DNA from: Pseudomonas sp. PDM14
GTDB taxonomy: Bacteria > Pseudomonadota > Gammaproteobacteria > Pseudomonadales > Pseudomonadaceae
Direction of reading: 5' to 3'
DNA length: 64,000 nt
NCBI RefSeq assembly: GCF_014851905.1
Contig: NZ_JACVAQ010000002.1
Span: 1,452,087 to 1,516,086 of the forward strand
Shown: positions 38,675 through 48,824 of the stretch, piece by piece
Position numbering within the stretch: position 1 is the stretch's first letter
How the letters are laid out: each line of letters starts with the position of its first letter
The notes under the pieces: model-generated
Seen by the model: the letters and a program-made list of their open reading frames with translations, nothing else
The model's database searches: none
What the model was told of the DNA's origin: nothing
Translations under genes and position numbers: made by a program

Positions 38675-41037
38675 GGCAGCGGAACCAGCAGTTGGGCGAC
38701 CCGCTCCAGCAGTTCGCCGCTGTCCGCCGGTTTGAGCAGGGCGTCGTCGAACGCCAGTACCGGCGACACCTTCGCCGGGCGCAAGGGTGGCGCGGCGGAG
38801 TACAGCAGCACCGGCAGCTGCGCCCCGCGCTCACGCACCTGCTGCAGCAGCCACCAGCCATCACGCACGGGCATCATCTGGTCGGTGATCAGCAGGTCCA
38901 CCGGGTGCTGCGCCAGCAGCGCCAGGGCCTGCTCGCCGTTCGCCGCGGTCAGCACGTCGAAGCCGTAGCCGCCCAGCAGATCGCTCAGCCCTTCGAGGTT
39001 CTGTGCGATGTCGTCGACCAGCAGGATGCAGCGCCCGTCGCCGTGAATCGAGGCGCCCATGCCTTCCACCACCACGTCCAGCTCTTCTTCGCTGGCCAGC
39101 GCCAGCTGCAGCTGGAAGCTGAACTGGCAACCGCGCGCCGCCGGGCTCGACGTCAACTGCAGCTCGCCGCCCATCTGCTGCAGCAACTGGCTGACGATCG
39201 ACAGGCCCAGGCCGGTGCCCTCGACATTGCCGGCATTGCGCCCGCGACTGAACGGCTGCAGCAGACGCTCGCCCTCGTCCGGGTGGATGCCGATGCCGCT
39301 ATCGCTGACGCGAAAGAGCAGGCTCACGCGGCTTGCATCGCCAGCGACCCGCTGCACCGCCAGCTCGATCTGCCCGTCGCGGGTGAACTTCGCCGCGTTG
39401 CTCAGCAGGTTGATCAGGATGCGGCGCAGGCGGCTGAAGTCGGCCTGTACCAGTGGTGGCAGGTCGGCGGCGAAATCACAGATGAACCGGTTGTGCTGCC
39501 GCTGGGCGAGGAAGCGTCCCTCGTCCTCGATCTCGTGCAGGAAGCCATACAGGTAGCCGGGCGCCAGCACCTGCTCCTGCTGTTGCAGCTCACTGCGCGA
39601 GAACTCCAGCAGTTCGTCGATCATCTCCATCTGCCGGCGGGCGTTGCGCTCGATACGCTGCGGATAGTCCTGCTGGGTTTCCTCGCGCAGCAGGCGGGCG
39701 TAATCGATGATGCCGGCCAGTGGCGAGCGCAGGTCGTGGGTGATCCGCGCCAGCAGCGAGCTGCGCGCACGCAGGGATTCGCGCAGCTGCTCGGTGCGCC
39801 GCTCCACGGTGCTTTCCAGACGTTCGTGCTCGGCGCGCTGCTGCGCATCCAGCTCGGCCAGGGCCCGCCGCTCACCCTGGCGGCTGCGGTTGAATTCCAT
39901 GATCAGGGTACAGACCAGCAGGAACACGCCCGGAAGGCTGGAGACCATGCTCAGTGGGTCTTCACCGAAATGCCAGGGCGCATTCTTGTCACCCAGCACA
40001 TGCCGACTCAGCCCTTGAGCCACGAACATGGCAGCCAGTAGCCAGGCCAGCCAATTGGGTTTCAATCCCTTGTACCAGGCGAGCAGACAGGCCATCGGGA
40101 CCAGGAAATAGGTCAGCCAGCGTGTTTCGTTGAACAGCATCCGCGTCTGGATATAGTCACCGACCAAGCCCCATAGCAGCATCCCTCCCATCGTCGCAGT
40201 GAACAGCGCCCACACCAGCCGCCACCCCAGCCCGAGCAGGTACAGCCTGAACAGCACGTACACGTAAAACGTGAACAGCAGCGTGGCCAGACAGGAAAGT
40301 ACGCTCACGACCTCCTGAACCCAGGGCAGCAATACCGGCAGATAGAGCAAATACCCGGTAGCCGCACAGACCAGCAGCAGATAGGCGAAGATGGCCAGTG
40401 CGTGCACCAGCAAAAGACGCGAACGCAGCATGAACGCGAGGACCAGGCTGAAGGGCACGATCAACAGGCCGATGCCCAGGCATAACCCATCCAGCAGGGC
40501 ACTGCGCTGGCTGGCATGGAGTTGCTGTACCTCCGTCCACAATCTGGGCTTTACCACCATCACGCTGTCGCTGACGATGCGAACGACCACCAGCGCCTCC
40601 TCCCCCGACTCCAGGGACAGGGCGAACAATGGCTGCCGAGCCAGAATGGCCCAGCCTGGCAGCGGATAGCGGCTGCCAGCATGCATCTCACTCCATTCGC
40701 CATTGCGCCGCACGTTCACTTGCACGCTATCGAGTAGCGGCTCCCCCACCGACAACCAGCGCGAGCAGGGACGGTCACTGTCATTGCGCAAGGTGAACCG
40801 TAGCCAGAATGCGGAAGCCACATAGTCACCGTTCGGCCAGGCATCTGCCGGCTGGAAGCGCTCATCCGCAAGAGCGGCGACCTCGATGGCAGTCATCTCA
40901 CCGCTCGGATCCTCCAGCCCCTGGGCGGCTATTTCCAAGTCACCCTGCGTCGAGGCACAAAGCATCGGCGCAGCCAGCGCCTGGGTCATCAGCAGCGCTA
41001 GCAGCATGCCGGTGGCCAGCTGCACGATCCTCTTCAC
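38671..41037 (-). CDS. 7TM hybrid histidine kinase 1
   Basis: A 788-residue membrane sensor with the same layout as its neighbour: signal peptide (1-22), 7TMR-DISM extracellular domain (about 25-168, ASAFWLRFTLRND), seven helices (about 180-378), HisKA with His434 in ITHDLRSPL, HATPase (LINLLSNAAKFT, SDSGIGI, GTGLGLSIV) and a receiver with Asp719 in LITDQMMP and Lys769. The segments around the phosphorylated histidine, such as DELLEFSRSEL and APGYLYGFL, are almost identical in the two kinases, so they arose by tandem duplication, whereas the sensor domains differ more. GTG start overlapping the response-regulator stop (GTGA). Confidence 0.93.
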   Translation of the reverse strand: MKRIVQLATGMLLALLMTQALAAPMLCASTQGDLEIAAQGLEDPSGEMTAIEVAALADERFQPADAWPNGDYVASAFWLRFTLRNDSDRPCSRWLSVGEPLLDSVQVNVRRNGEWSEMHAGSRYPLPGWAILARQPLFALSLESGEEALVVVRIVSDSVMVVKPRLWTEVQQLHASQRSALLDGLCLGIGLLIVPFSLVLAFMLRSRLLLVHALAIFAYLLLVCAATGYLLYLPVLLPWVQEVVSVLSCLATLLFTFYVYVLFRLYLLGLGWRLVWALFTATMGGMLLWGLVGDYIQTRMLFNETRWLTYFLVPMACLLAWYKGLKPNWLAWLLAAMFVAQGLSRHVLGDKNAPWHFGEDPLSMVSSLPGVFLLVCTLIMEFNRSRQGERRALAELDAQQRAEHERLESTVERRTEQLRESLRARSSLLARITHDLRSPLAGIIDYARLLREETQQDYPQRIERNARRQMEMIDELLEFSRSELQQQEQVLAPGYLYGFLHEIEDEGRFLAQRQHNRFICDFAADLPPLVQADFSRLRRILINLLSNAAKFTRDGQIELAVQRVAGDASRVSLLFRVSDSGIGIHPDEGERLLQPFSRGRNAGNVEGTGLGLSIVSQLLQQMGGELQLTSSPAARGCQFSFQLQLALASEEELDVVVEGMGASIHGDGRCILLVDDIAQNLEGLSDLLGGYGFDVLTAANGEQALALLAQHPVDLLITDQMMPVRDGWWLLQQVRERGAQLPVLLYSAAPPLRPAKVSPVLAFDDALLKPADSGELLERVAQLLVPLP

Positions 41038-41822
41038 GTGCCGACTGACTCGCCCTGCGCCTGCTGGCGGTACTGGCTGGGTGTCAGCCCCTGGCGCTCA
41101 CGGAACGCTGTGGTGAAGTTGCAGGCGCTGCGAAAACCGACGAGTTCGGCGATGTCCTGCACGCTCAGCTGGCTGTCCGCGAGCAACTCCTGGCCCTTGC
41201 GCAAGCGCACTTCGCGCGCATAGGCGAACACCGTGGTGCCCAGGTGCTCGCGGAAGATGCCCGACAGGCGCTTGTCATGCGTTCCGACCTTGCGCGCGAT
41301 CTCCGTCAGGGGCGGCAGCTCGCCGAGGTTCTGCGCGATGAAACGCATCGCCGCACGCAGCATGACCTGATCGGTATCCTGCGTGGACGGCGCAGCCTCG
41401 ACCGGTGCGACCACCTCGTCGCGCCAGGCCAGCTGCAGGTGGATGCGAATGCGCGCGAGCACCTCTTCGGCAGCGAACGGCTTGAGCACGTAATCCACAC
41501 CGCCCAGGCTAAGGCCTTCAAGGCGCTCTTCGACGGTACCGGCCGAAGACAGGAAGATCACCGGCGTGCGCCGGGTCGCCGGCGCTTCACGGAGCAGGCG
41601 ACACAGCGTGAAGCCGTCCATGCCCGGCATGCGCACATCGAGCACGATCAGATCCGGACGCAGGGCCAGGGCACGCTGATAGCCCTGGCGCGGGTCGCTG
41701 GCGAGCGTGAGTCGCCAGGGTTGCCCGCGCAGACTGACCAGCAGCGAGCGAATGTCCTCGGGGGAGTCGTCAATTACCAGAATATGCGGCACATGCTCTG
41801 CCGCCCTGCCCTCGTCCAGCAT
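41034..41822 (-). CDS. Response regulator with receiver and AraC-type DNA-binding domain
   Basis: A 262-residue regulator. Receiver at about 12-125 with the acidic pair in VIDDSPED, phospho-acceptor Asp62 in IVLDVRMPGMDG, Ser/Thr in FLSSAGT and Lys114 in YVLKPF. Residues about 155-260 are an AraC domain with two helix-turn-helices (LTEIARKVGTHDKRLSGIFREHLG and VQDIAELVGFRSACNFTTAFRERQG). A receiver fused to an AraC domain is unusual next to ordinary OmpR/NarL types. It is first in the operon with the two hybrid kinases and the TonB receptor. Likely targets are its own promoter and the DUF11 operon leader, not shown by sequence. Confidence 0.92.
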   Translation of the reverse strand: MLDEGRAAEHVPHILVIDDSPEDIRSLLVSLRGQPWRLTLASDPRQGYQRALALRPDLIVLDVRMPGMDGFTLCRLLREAPATRRTPVIFLSSAGTVEERLEGLSLGGVDYVLKPFAAEEVLARIRIHLQLAWRDEVVAPVEAAPSTQDTDQVMLRAAMRFIAQNLGELPPLTEIARKVGTHDKRLSGIFREHLGTTVFAYAREVRLRKGQELLADSQLSVQDIAELVGFRSACNFTTAFRERQGLTPSQYRQQAQGESVGT

Positions 41823-42026
41823 TGTTGCACCGCCTCTATTTCATGTAGCCATTGCCAACTGCAACGCGATATCGCGCCTGGATCCGGCCAAACAAAGCCG
41901 CGGTCCGCCCAAGCAAAGGCCCCAAACAAAACGGGGGCATAAGATAACGCAAAGGTCAGGGCGGCAGACACCTGCGTCCGTTGCGCCCACAGCAACACAG
42001 CATTCCACCAGATGGGACAGTGAGCG

Positions 42027-42971
42027 ATGATCCAGGCCAACTTGCTGAGCGATCTGTACTGGTTCACCCGCGTGGTCGAGGCGGGCAGCTTTTCCGCTGC
42101 GGCAGAGAACACCGGCATTGGCAAATCCAGCCTCAGCCGCCGCATCATGCAGCTGGAGCAGCGCCTGGATGTGCAGCTGCTCAATCGCAGCACGCGCCAG
42201 TTCACCATGACCACCGTTGGCGAGCAGATCTACCGCCATGCGCTGGACATGCTTGCCGCCGCCGAAGCGGCGACCCTCAGCGCCCAGGAAACCCTCGGCA
42301 GCCCGAGCGGCCTGGTACGCCTGGCTGCGCCCGGCATCCTCGCGGACTGGCTGCTCGAGCAATTGAGCGGGTTTCGCGAACATTATCCCAAGGTGAGCTT
42401 TGCGCTCACCCGGGCAGACGCCCTGCTGGAGCTGCGCGCCCAACGCCTGGACCTGTCCCTGAGCCTCGGCGACACCCCGAGAGACAGCGGCGAAATCGTC
42501 GCCCGCCCCCTGGCCACGCTGGATAACGTGATCGTCGGCAATCGCGCCCTGCTGGATCGCCTGCACCACCCGCGCGATCTCGTCGCCGTCGAGGATGCGA
42601 ACCTGCTCGCCCAGGGCTCGCCCCATGCCCTGCAACCCTGGCGCCTGGCAGGCCGGCAACGCACCCTGCTTTCGCCCGCGCTGAGCGCCGACACCCTGCT
42701 GTCACTGCGGGATGCCGCGCTCGCCGGCGTCGGCCTGGCCTGCCTGCCTCTCGCCGCCTGCGTCGACCAGCTGCGCAGCGGCGCCCTGCTCAGGGCCTGC
42801 CCCGATGAGCACCCGGACGCCACCACGCTGTATGCGCTGACGCCGTCCTACCGGGGCATCACCCACACCACACGCAACCTGCTGCAGTTCCTCCGCGAGC
42901 GCCTGGCCGCCGAGCCGCGCCAAGGCATTGAACCGGCGGCGGCCGGGCATGGTCACAACGGCGAGAAGTAG
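42027..42971 (+). CDS. LysR-family transcriptional regulator
   Basis: A 314-residue LysR-type regulator. Residues about 5-65 form the winged helix-turn-helix (LYWFTRVVEAGSFSAAAENTGIGKSSLSRRIMQLEQRLDVQLLNRSTR split over the usual helices); the rest is a two-lobed effector-binding domain (LVRLAAPGILADWLLEQ, LDLSLSLGDTPRDSGEIVARPL, GVGLACLPLAAC). The inducer is unknown. It is divergent from the REC-AraC operon across 204 bases, so it may control that operon, but LysR genes often regulate the divergent unit only by convention. It lies just before the conserved TPR gene and marks the right end of the accessory segment. Confidence 0.92.
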   Translation: MIQANLLSDLYWFTRVVEAGSFSAAAENTGIGKSSLSRRIMQLEQRLDVQLLNRSTRQFTMTTVGEQIYRHALDMLAAAEAATLSAQETLGSPSGLVRLAAPGILADWLLEQLSGFREHYPKVSFALTRADALLELRAQRLDLSLSLGDTPRDSGEIVARPLATLDNVIVGNRALLDRLHHPRDLVAVEDANLLAQGSPHALQPWRLAGRQRTLLSPALSADTLLSLRDAALAGVGLACLPLAACVDQLRSGALLRACPDEHPDATTLYALTPSYRGITHTTRNLLQFLRERLAAEPRQGIEPAAAGHGHNGEK

Positions 42972-43055
42972 CCGAGCGATCACGCCAGCCCCGTTGGGCT
43001 TGCCAGACTGCTTGTGTCATGATGCCCGGACCGCAGGTTAGTCGCATTTTCCCCC

Positions 43056-44786
43056 ATGAATAGATCCTTAGCGTTGCTGACCGCCCTGGCGTTTCTCGGC
43101 GGCTGTCAGACCCTGGCCCCCTCTGCTCCCGATGGCACGCCACCGGTAGAGGAAACGGCTGCCACGCCGGCACCGAAAGCGCCGCAGACGTACGCTTCGT
43201 TCAGCGAAGAAACCCTCTATTCCCTGCTCGCCGCCGAACTGGCCGGCCAGCGCAACCGCTTCGACATCGCCCTGGGCAACTACGTCCAGCAGGCCAATGC
43301 GACCCAGGATGCAGGCGTCGCCGAGCGCGCCTTTCGCATCGCCGAATACCTCGGTGCCGACCAAGCCGCCCTCGACAGCGCGCTGATCTGGGCCAAGAAC
43401 GCCCCCGAGACCCTCGACGCGCAACGTGCCGCCGCCGTGCAACTGGCTCGCGCCGGGCGCTACGACGAAGCCATGCAGTACATGGAGAAGGTGCTGCAGG
43501 GCCAGGGCGACACGCATTTCGACTTCCTCGCCCTGTCCGCCGCGGAAACCGACCCGGACACCCGCGCCGGCCTGCTGCAGAGCTTCGATCGCCTGCTGCA
43601 GAAGTACCCGGAGAACGGCCAGCTGCTGTTCGGCAAGGCGCTGCTGCTGCATCAGGACAACCGTGCCGGCGAAGCCCTGGAATTGCTCGAAAGCCACGAC
43701 TCCAGCGCTAGCGAAGTGCCGCCCCTGCTGCTGCGCGCACGCTTGCTGCAAGGCGAGCAGCGTGGCGAGGAAGCACTGCCGTTGCTGAAGGAAGGCATCA
43801 AGCTGCACCCCGACGACAAGCGTCTGCGCCTGGCCTACGCACGCCAGCTGGTCGAGCTGCAGCGCATGGACGAGGCCAAGTCCGAGTTCGCCGGCCTGGT
43901 CCAGCAATTCCCCGATGACGACGACCTGCGTTTCTCCCTCGCCCTGGTCTGCCTCGAGGCCGAGGCCTGGGACGAAGCCATCCTCTACCTCGACGAACTG
44001 GTCGCCCGCGGCGCCCATGTCGATGCTGCGCACTTCAACCTGGGTCGCGCCTATGAGGAACGCAACGAGCCGGAGAGCGCGCTGATCGAATACGGCCTGG
44101 TCGGCCCGGGCAGTGACTACCTCGCGGCGCAGATGCGCCAGAGTGAAATCCTCCTCGACGCCAACCGCGCCGACGAAGCCGCTGCGCGTCTGAACAAGGC
44201 CCGCGAAAGCCAACCCGACTACGCCATCCAGCTGTACCTGATCGAAGCCGAATCGCTGGCCAACCGGCAGCGCACCGAGGAGTCCTGGCAGCGCATCCAG
44301 CAAGGTCTGGAGCAGTTCCCGGACGACACCAACCTGCTCTACACCCGCGCCATGCTCGCCGAGAAACGTGGCGACCTGCCGGGCCTGGAGCGCGACCTGC
44401 GCAGTATCCTCGAACGCGAGCCGGACAACGCCACCGTCCTCAACGCCCTCGGCTACACCCTGGCCGACCGCACTACGCGCTACGACGAGGCCAGACAACT
44501 GATCGCCAAGGCGTACGCATTGAACCCGGACGACCCCGCCACCCTCGACAGCATGGGCTGGGTCAACTATCGCCTGGGCAACCTCGAAGAGGCCGAACGC
44601 TACCTGCGCCTGGCCCTGGAAAAATTCCCCGACCACGAAGTCGCCGCCCACCTCGGCGAAGTGCTCTGGGCCCAGGGCAAGCAGAAGGAAGCCCGCAAGG
44701 TCTGGGCCGCCGCCTTCAAGGACGAGCCCGACAGCCCCATTCTGCGTGGCACCCTGCTGCGCCTCACCGGTTCCGAGACACTCTGA
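43056..44786 (+). CDS. TPR-repeat outer-membrane lipoprotein (PA4667-like)
   Basis: A 576-residue lipoprotein. Signal MNRSLALLTALAFLGGC gives lipobox L-G-G-C with the acylated Cys at 17. The mature part is all-helical with tetratricopeptide repeats through its length, clearest at about 255-300 (ALVCLEAEAWDEAILYLDELVARG), 300-335, 395-440 and 450-520 (AYALNPDDPATLDSMGWVNYRLGNLEEAERYLRLALEKFPD). The homologue precedes lolB in Pseudomonas and may be a scaffold at the outer membrane. Four bases separate it from lolB. In P. aeruginosa it is divergent from hemA. Confidence 0.92.
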   Translation: MNRSLALLTALAFLGGCQTLAPSAPDGTPPVEETAATPAPKAPQTYASFSEETLYSLLAAELAGQRNRFDIALGNYVQQANATQDAGVAERAFRIAEYLGADQAALDSALIWAKNAPETLDAQRAAAVQLARAGRYDEAMQYMEKVLQGQGDTHFDFLALSAAETDPDTRAGLLQSFDRLLQKYPENGQLLFGKALLLHQDNRAGEALELLESHDSSASEVPPLLLRARLLQGEQRGEEALPLLKEGIKLHPDDKRLRLAYARQLVELQRMDEAKSEFAGLVQQFPDDDDLRFSLALVCLEAEAWDEAILYLDELVARGAHVDAAHFNLGRAYEERNEPESALIEYGLVGPGSDYLAAQMRQSEILLDANRADEAAARLNKARESQPDYAIQLYLIEAESLANRQRTEESWQRIQQGLEQFPDDTNLLYTRAMLAEKRGDLPGLERDLRSILEREPDNATVLNALGYTLADRTTRYDEARQLIAKAYALNPDDPATLDSMGWVNYRLGNLEEAERYLRLALEKFPDHEVAAHLGEVLWAQGKQKEARKVWAAAFKDEPDSPILRGTLLRLTGSETL

Positions 44787-44789
44787 TCG

Positions 44790-45404
44790 ATGCTTCGCCA
44801 ACTCGCCGTCATCTGCCTTGTATCCCTGCTCGCCGGCTGCGCCGGCCTCACCAGCCGTGAAGCCATCGAAGGCCAGGGCAATGCGCAACAGTGGAAAGCC
44901 CACAAGGCGCAGATCGCCGGCCTCGATGCCTGGCAAATCACGGGCAAGGTGGGCATCCGCGCGCCACGCGATTCGGGCAGCGGCACGCTGTTCTGGCTGC
45001 AGCGCCAGGATTATTACGACATTCGCCTGTCCGGCCCGCTCGGTCGCGGCGCCGCGCGCCTGACCGGCCGCCCCGGCAACGTGGTGCTGGAAGTGGCCAA
45101 CCAGGGCCGCTACGAAGCCGAGTCACCGGAAGCCCTGCTGGAAGAACAGCTCGGCTGGCGCCTGCCGGTGTCGCACCTGTTCTGGTGGGTGCGTGGCCTG
45201 CCTGCACCGGACAGCAAGAGCAAGGTGACACTGGACGGCGCCAGCCAGCTCGCACGCCTGGAGCAGGACGGCTGGGACGTGGAGTTCCTCGCCTATGCCG
45301 AACAGAACGGCTACAGCCTGCCGCAGCGCATCAAGCTGCACGGCGAAAACCTCGACGTGACCCTGGTGGTCAAGGACTGGCAACCGCGCCAGCTCGGCCA
45401 GTAA
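44790..45404 (+). CDS. lolB: Outer-membrane lipoprotein receptor LolB
   Basis: Accepts lipoproteins from LolA and inserts them in the outer membrane. The 204 residues begin with a lipoprotein signal, lipobox LAGC (Cys17). The LolB beta-sheet shows [42 protein letters not shown], the lid segment [20 protein letters not shown] (with the exposed Trp/Leu loop), and the C-terminal [22 protein letters not shown]. Located between the TPR lipoprotein and ispE, as in other pseudomonads; translation probably coupled. Confidence 0.96.
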   Translation: MLRQLAVICLVSLLAGCAGLTSREAIEGQGNAQQWKAHKAQIAGLDAWQITGKVGIRAPRDSGSGTLFWLQRQDYYDIRLSGPLGRGAARLTGRPGNVVLEVANQGRYEAESPEALLEEQLGWRLPVSHLFWWVRGLPAPDSKSKVTLDGASQLARLEQDGWDVEFLAYAEQNGYSLPQRIKLHGENLDVTLVVKDWQPRQLGQ

Positions 45405-45413
45405 GAGTCCGCC

Positions 45414-46265
45414 ATGCACGACGCGCAACTGATCCTGCCGGCACCGGCCAAGCTCAACCTGATGCTGCACATCCTCGGCCGCCGCGCCGACGGCTATCAC
45501 GAGCTGCAGACCCTGTTCCAGTTTCTCGACCACGGTGACCAGCTCGGCTTCCGCGCGCGCAGCGATGGACAGATTCGCCTGCACAGCGAGATCGCCGGCG
45601 TCCCCCACGACGACAACCTGATCGTGCGCGCCGCGCGCCGCCTGCAGAGTGAAAGCAGCTGCACCCAGGGCGCGGATATCTGGCTGGAAAAGCGCCTGCC
45701 CATGGGCGGCGGAATCGGCGGCGGCAGCTCGGATGCGGCCACCACCCTGCTTGGCCTCAATCACCTTTGGCGACTCCAACGCGACGAAGAAAGCCTTGCC
45801 GCACTAGGACTGGCCCTGGGTGCGGATGTGCCGGTGTTCGTCCGCGGACGCGCCGCATTCGCCGAAGGCGTGGGCGAAAAGCTCGTCGCGGTGGATATCG
45901 AGGAACCCTGGTACCTCGTCGTCGCACCGCAAGTATCTGTCAGCACAGCAGAAATTTTCTCCGACCCGGAGTTGACACGAAATACCCCGGCTATTACAGT
46001 GCGCACCGTTCTCGCACAGGGCGGTCGTAATGACTGTCAGTCGGTGGTCGAGAAGCGTTACCCGGAAGTACGTAACGCTTTGATCTTGCTAAACAATTTT
46101 GTTTCGGCTAGATTAACCGGCACTGGTGGTTGTGTGTTTGGGTCCTTCCCAAGCAAAGTCGAAGCTGATAAAGTCGCGGCCCAACTTCCAGCCTCCCTGC
46201 CAGGGTTTGTGGCCAAAGGTAGTAACGTTTCGATGTTGCACCGCACGCTGCAAAACCTGATCTGA
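45414..46265 (+). CDS. ispE: 4-diphosphocytidyl-2-C-methyl-D-erythritol kinase
   Basis: GHMP kinase of the non-mevalonate isoprenoid pathway. The 283 residues contain [24 protein letters not shown] at the N-terminus and the ATP motif [21 protein letters not shown]. The last third of the gene (from about 45,900) is visibly richer in A/T than the first, and contains candidate promoters for the downstream tRNA and prs. Normal length and motifs. Confidence 0.96.
   Translation: MHDAQLILPAPAKLNLMLHILGRRADGYHELQTLFQFLDHGDQLGFRARSDGQIRLHSEIAGVPHDDNLIVRAARRLQSESSCTQGADIWLEKRLPMGGGIGGGSSDAATTLLGLNHLWRLQRDEESLAALGLALGADVPVFVRGRAAFAEGVGEKLVAVDIEEPWYLVVAPQVSVSTAEIFSDPELTRNTPAITVRTVLAQGGRNDCQSVVEKRYPEVRNALILLNNFVSARLTGTGGCVFGSFPSKVEADKVAAQLPASLPGFVAKGSNVSMLHRTLQNLI
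46086..46114 (+). promoter_or_regulatory. Candidate promoter inside ispE for tRNA-Gln/prs
   Basis: TTGCTA (46086-46091), 17 bases, TAGATT (46109-46114), in an A/T-rich stretch near the end of ispE. Another candidate, TTGACA (45972-45977), 17 bases, TACAGT (45995-46000), lies upstream. Either could serve tRNA-Gln, but this is from inspection alone. Confidence 0.35.
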
Positions 46266-46290
46266 GAAGCGGATGTAGTGTCATCCTTTT

Positions 46291-46365
46291 AGGGGCGTCG
46301 CCAAGCGGTAAGGCAGCAGGTTTTGATCCTGCCATGCGTTGGTTCGAATCCAGCCGCCCCTGCCA
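46291..46365 (+). tRNA. tRNA-Gln (anticodon TTG)
   Basis: 75-nt cloverleaf with CCA encoded. The acceptor AGGGGCG pairs with CGCCCCT; discriminator G at 46362; anticodon stem GCAGG/CCTGC; loop TTTTGAT with anticodon TTG at 46323-46325; T-loop TTCGAAT. It lies between ispE and prs, a placement conserved in Pseudomonas. Confidence 0.97.
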
Positions 46366-46459
46366 TATTCCATGAAGCTGTTCAAAGTCGCTGCCAAGGT
46401 AGCCATTTTGAACAGCTTTTTAATTCATCAGGTCCACCCTCAGCCGGCAGGTACTGCGC

Positions 46460-47401
46460 GTGTCCAAGATGATGGTCTTCACGGGGAATGCCAACCCCGA
46501 CCTGGCGCGCCGCATCGTGCGCCAATTGCACATCCCCCTCGGTGACGCCTCCGTGGCCAAATTTTCCGATGGCGAGATCAGTGCTGAAATCAATGAGAAC
46601 GTCCGCGGTAAAGACGTCTTCATCATTCAGCCGACCTGTGCACCTACCAACGACAACCTGATGGAACTGGTGGTGATGGCCGATGCCTTCCGCCGCTCCT
46701 CGGCGACTCGTATCACCGCCGTGATCCCCTACTTCGGCTATGCCCGCCAGGACCGCCGCCCGCGCTCCGCTCGCGTGGCCATCAGCGCCAAAGTCGTGGC
46801 CGACATGCTCACCGTGGTCGGTATCGACCGCGTACTGACCGTCGACCTGCACGCCGACCAGATTCAAGGCTTCTTTGATATCCCGGTAGATAACATCTAC
46901 GGCTCCCCGGTTCTGGTGGACGACATCGAAGATCAGCGTTTCGACAATCTCATGATCGTCTCCCCGGACATCGGTGGCGTTGTGCGCGCACGCGCCGTGG
47001 CCAAGTCCCTGGGCGTCGATCTGGCGATCATCGACAAGCGTCGCGAGAAAGCCAACCACTCCGAAGTGATGCACATCATCGGTGACGTGGAAGGCCGCAC
47101 CTGCGTACTGGTCGATGACATGGTCGACACCGCCGGCACCCTCTGCCATGCCGCCAAGGCACTGAAAGAGCACGGCGCGTCCAAGGTCTTCGCCTACGCC
47201 ACGCACCCGGTTCTGTCCGGCCGCGCGATCGAAAACATCGAAAACTCCGTGCTGGACGCACTGGTGGTGACCAACACCATCCCGCTGTCCGCCGCGGCAC
47301 AAGCCTGCGCCCGTATCCGTCAACTGGACATGGCCCCGGTAGTGGCTGAAGCGGTTCGCCGCATCAGCAATGAGGAATCGATCAGCGCGATGTTCCGCTG
47401 A
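46460..47401 (+). CDS. prs: Ribose-phosphate pyrophosphokinase
   Basis: Makes PRPP from ribose-5-phosphate and ATP for nucleotide, His and Trp synthesis. The 313 residues start with GTG ([18 protein letters not shown]), matching pseudomonad homologues. Key motifs: catalytic [14 protein letters not shown] flexible region, the histidine in [11 protein letters not shown], and the PRPP loop [18 protein letters not shown] clean terminator follows, so rplY has its own promoter. Confidence 0.97.
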   Translation: MSKMMVFTGNANPDLARRIVRQLHIPLGDASVAKFSDGEISAEINENVRGKDVFIIQPTCAPTNDNLMELVVMADAFRRSSATRITAVIPYFGYARQDRRPRSARVAISAKVVADMLTVVGIDRVLTVDLHADQIQGFFDIPVDNIYGSPVLVDDIEDQRFDNLMIVSPDIGGVVRARAVAKSLGVDLAIIDKRREKANHSEVMHIIGDVEGRTCVLVDDMVDTAGTLCHAAKALKEHGASKVFAYATHPVLSGRAIENIENSVLDALVVTNTIPLSAAAQACARIRQLDMAPVVAEAVRRISNEESISAMFR

Positions 47402-47434
47402 GGCAACCGCCTCGACGACACGCCTGATCTCAAT

Positions 47435-47458
47435 GCCCCGCCTCGTGCGGGGCTTTTT
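47435..47458 (+). terminator. Rho-independent terminator of prs
   Basis: Seven-base stem GCCCCGC (47435-47441) with GCGGGGC (47447-47453), loop CTCGT, then five T. Confidence 0.92.
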
Positions 47459-47520
47459 GCCCAACCGTCCGCACGCTGGTCGCAAGCGTAGAGGCGGTTT
47501 GGTTATTTTGGAGAAATGCA

Positions 47521-48129
47521 ATGACTGAGTTTGCCCTGAATGCCACCGTGCGTTCCGACCTGGGGAAAGGTGCGAGCCGCCGCCTGCGTCGTAACGAAGC
47601 CCTGGTTCCTGCCGTAGTCTACGGTGGCGAGAAAGCCCCGCAATCCATCAGCCTGCTGGCCAAAGATCTGGCCAAGCTGCTGGAAAACGAAGCTGCCTTC
47701 AGCCACGTACTGTCCCTGGACGTCGCTGGCGCCAAGGAATCCGTACTGATCAAGGCCCTGCAACGTCACCCGGCCAAAGGTTTCGTGCTGCACGCTGACT
47801 TCGTTCGCGTCGTCGCTGGCCAGAAACTGACCGCTCACGTACCCCTGCACTTCATCAACCAGGAATCCTCGGTTGGCGTGAAGCAGCAAGGCGGCGAAGT
47901 CTCCCACACCATCGCTGAAGTTGAAGTTTCCTGCCTGCCGAAAGACCTGCCGGAATTCATCAACGTCGATCTGGCTAAAGTGGAAGTCGGCCAAATCGTT
48001 CACCTGTCCGACCTGACCCTGCCGAAAGGCATCGAGCTGGTTGCACTGGCGCACGGTAACGACCTGGCAGTGGCCAACATCCACGCCTCCCGCGTTGCCA
48101 AAGACGAAGAAGAAGGCGCCGCCGAGTAA
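47521..48129 (+). CDS. rplY: 50S ribosomal protein L25, Ctc form
   Basis: 5S-rRNA-binding ribosomal protein of the long Ctc (general-stress) type: an N-terminal L25 domain (about 1-95, [18 protein letters not shown]) plus the C-terminal TL5/Ctc domain (about 100-190). The 202 residues end in an acidic tail (DEEEGAAE). GGAG lies seven bases before the ATG. It has its own terminator and stands between prs and pth as usual. Confidence 0.96.
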   Translation: MTEFALNATVRSDLGKGASRRLRRNEALVPAVVYGGEKAPQSISLLAKDLAKLLENEAAFSHVLSLDVAGAKESVLIKALQRHPAKGFVLHADFVRVVAGQKLTAHVPLHFINQESSVGVKQQGGEVSHTIAEVEVSCLPKDLPEFINVDLAKVEVGQIVHLSDLTLPKGIELVALAHGNDLAVANIHASRVAKDEEEGAAE

Positions 48130-48151
48130 TCCACTCGCATCGCCGGAAAAC

Positions 48152-48180
48152 AGCCCAGCCGCCACCACGGCTGGGCTTTT
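48152..48180 (+). terminator. Rho-independent terminator of rplY
   Basis: Ten-base stem AGCCCAGCCG (48152-48161) with CGGCTGGGCT (48168-48177), loop of six, short T-run. It ends 21 bases before the pth ATG. Confidence 0.9.
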
Positions 48181-48200
48181 CCATATAAAGGGCTCCCGTC

Positions 48201-48791
48201 ATGACTGCCGTACAACTGATCGTTGGCCTGGGTAATCCCGGCCCCGAATACGACCAGACCCGGCACAATGCAGGGGCCCTTTTCGTTGAGCGCCTGGCCT
48301 CCCAGCAAGGTGCCAACCTCAGCGTTGATCGCAAGTATTTCGGCCTGGTCGGCAAGTTCAGCCACCAGGGTCGCGACGTTCGCCTGCTCATCCCCACCAC
48401 CTTCATGAACCGCAGCGGCCAGGCCGTGGCGGCGTTGGCGAATTTCTTCCGCATTGCGCCGGAAGCCATTCTGGTGGCGCACGACGAACTCGACATGCCG
48501 CCCGGTGTTGCCAAGCTCAAACTGGGCGGCGGGCACGGCGGGCACAACGGGCTGCGCGACATCATCGCCCAGCTCGGCAATCAGAATAACTTCCACCGCC
48601 TGCGGCTCGGCATCGGCCACCCCGGGCACGCCAGCATGGTCTCCAACTTCGTCCTCGGCCGCGCTCCGCGCAGCGAACAGGAACTGCTGGACGCCAGCAT
48701 CGACTTCGCCCTCGGCGTCGTCCCCGAGATGCTCGCTGGCGACTGGACCAAGGCCATGCAGAAGCTGCACAGCCAGAAAGCCACCTCCTAA
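48201..48791 (+). CDS. pth: Peptidyl-tRNA hydrolase
   Basis: Recycles tRNA by cutting peptidyl-tRNA that falls off the ribosome. The 196 residues hold [20 protein letters not shown] (catalytic His in TRHN), the Asn in [12 protein letters not shown], Asp in LVAHDELD and [13 protein letters not shown]. Normal length. It is 33 bases before ychF. Confidence 0.97.
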   Translation: MTAVQLIVGLGNPGPEYDQTRHNAGALFVERLASQQGANLSVDRKYFGLVGKFSHQGRDVRLLIPTTFMNRSGQAVAALANFFRIAPEAILVAHDELDMPPGVAKLKLGGGHGGHNGLRDIIAQLGNQNNFHRLRLGIGHPGHASMVSNFVLGRAPRSEQELLDASIDFALGVVPEMLAGDWTKAMQKLHSQKATS

Positions 48792-48824
48792 CTCTTTACC
48801 GCCATATCGCGCGAGGGACACACC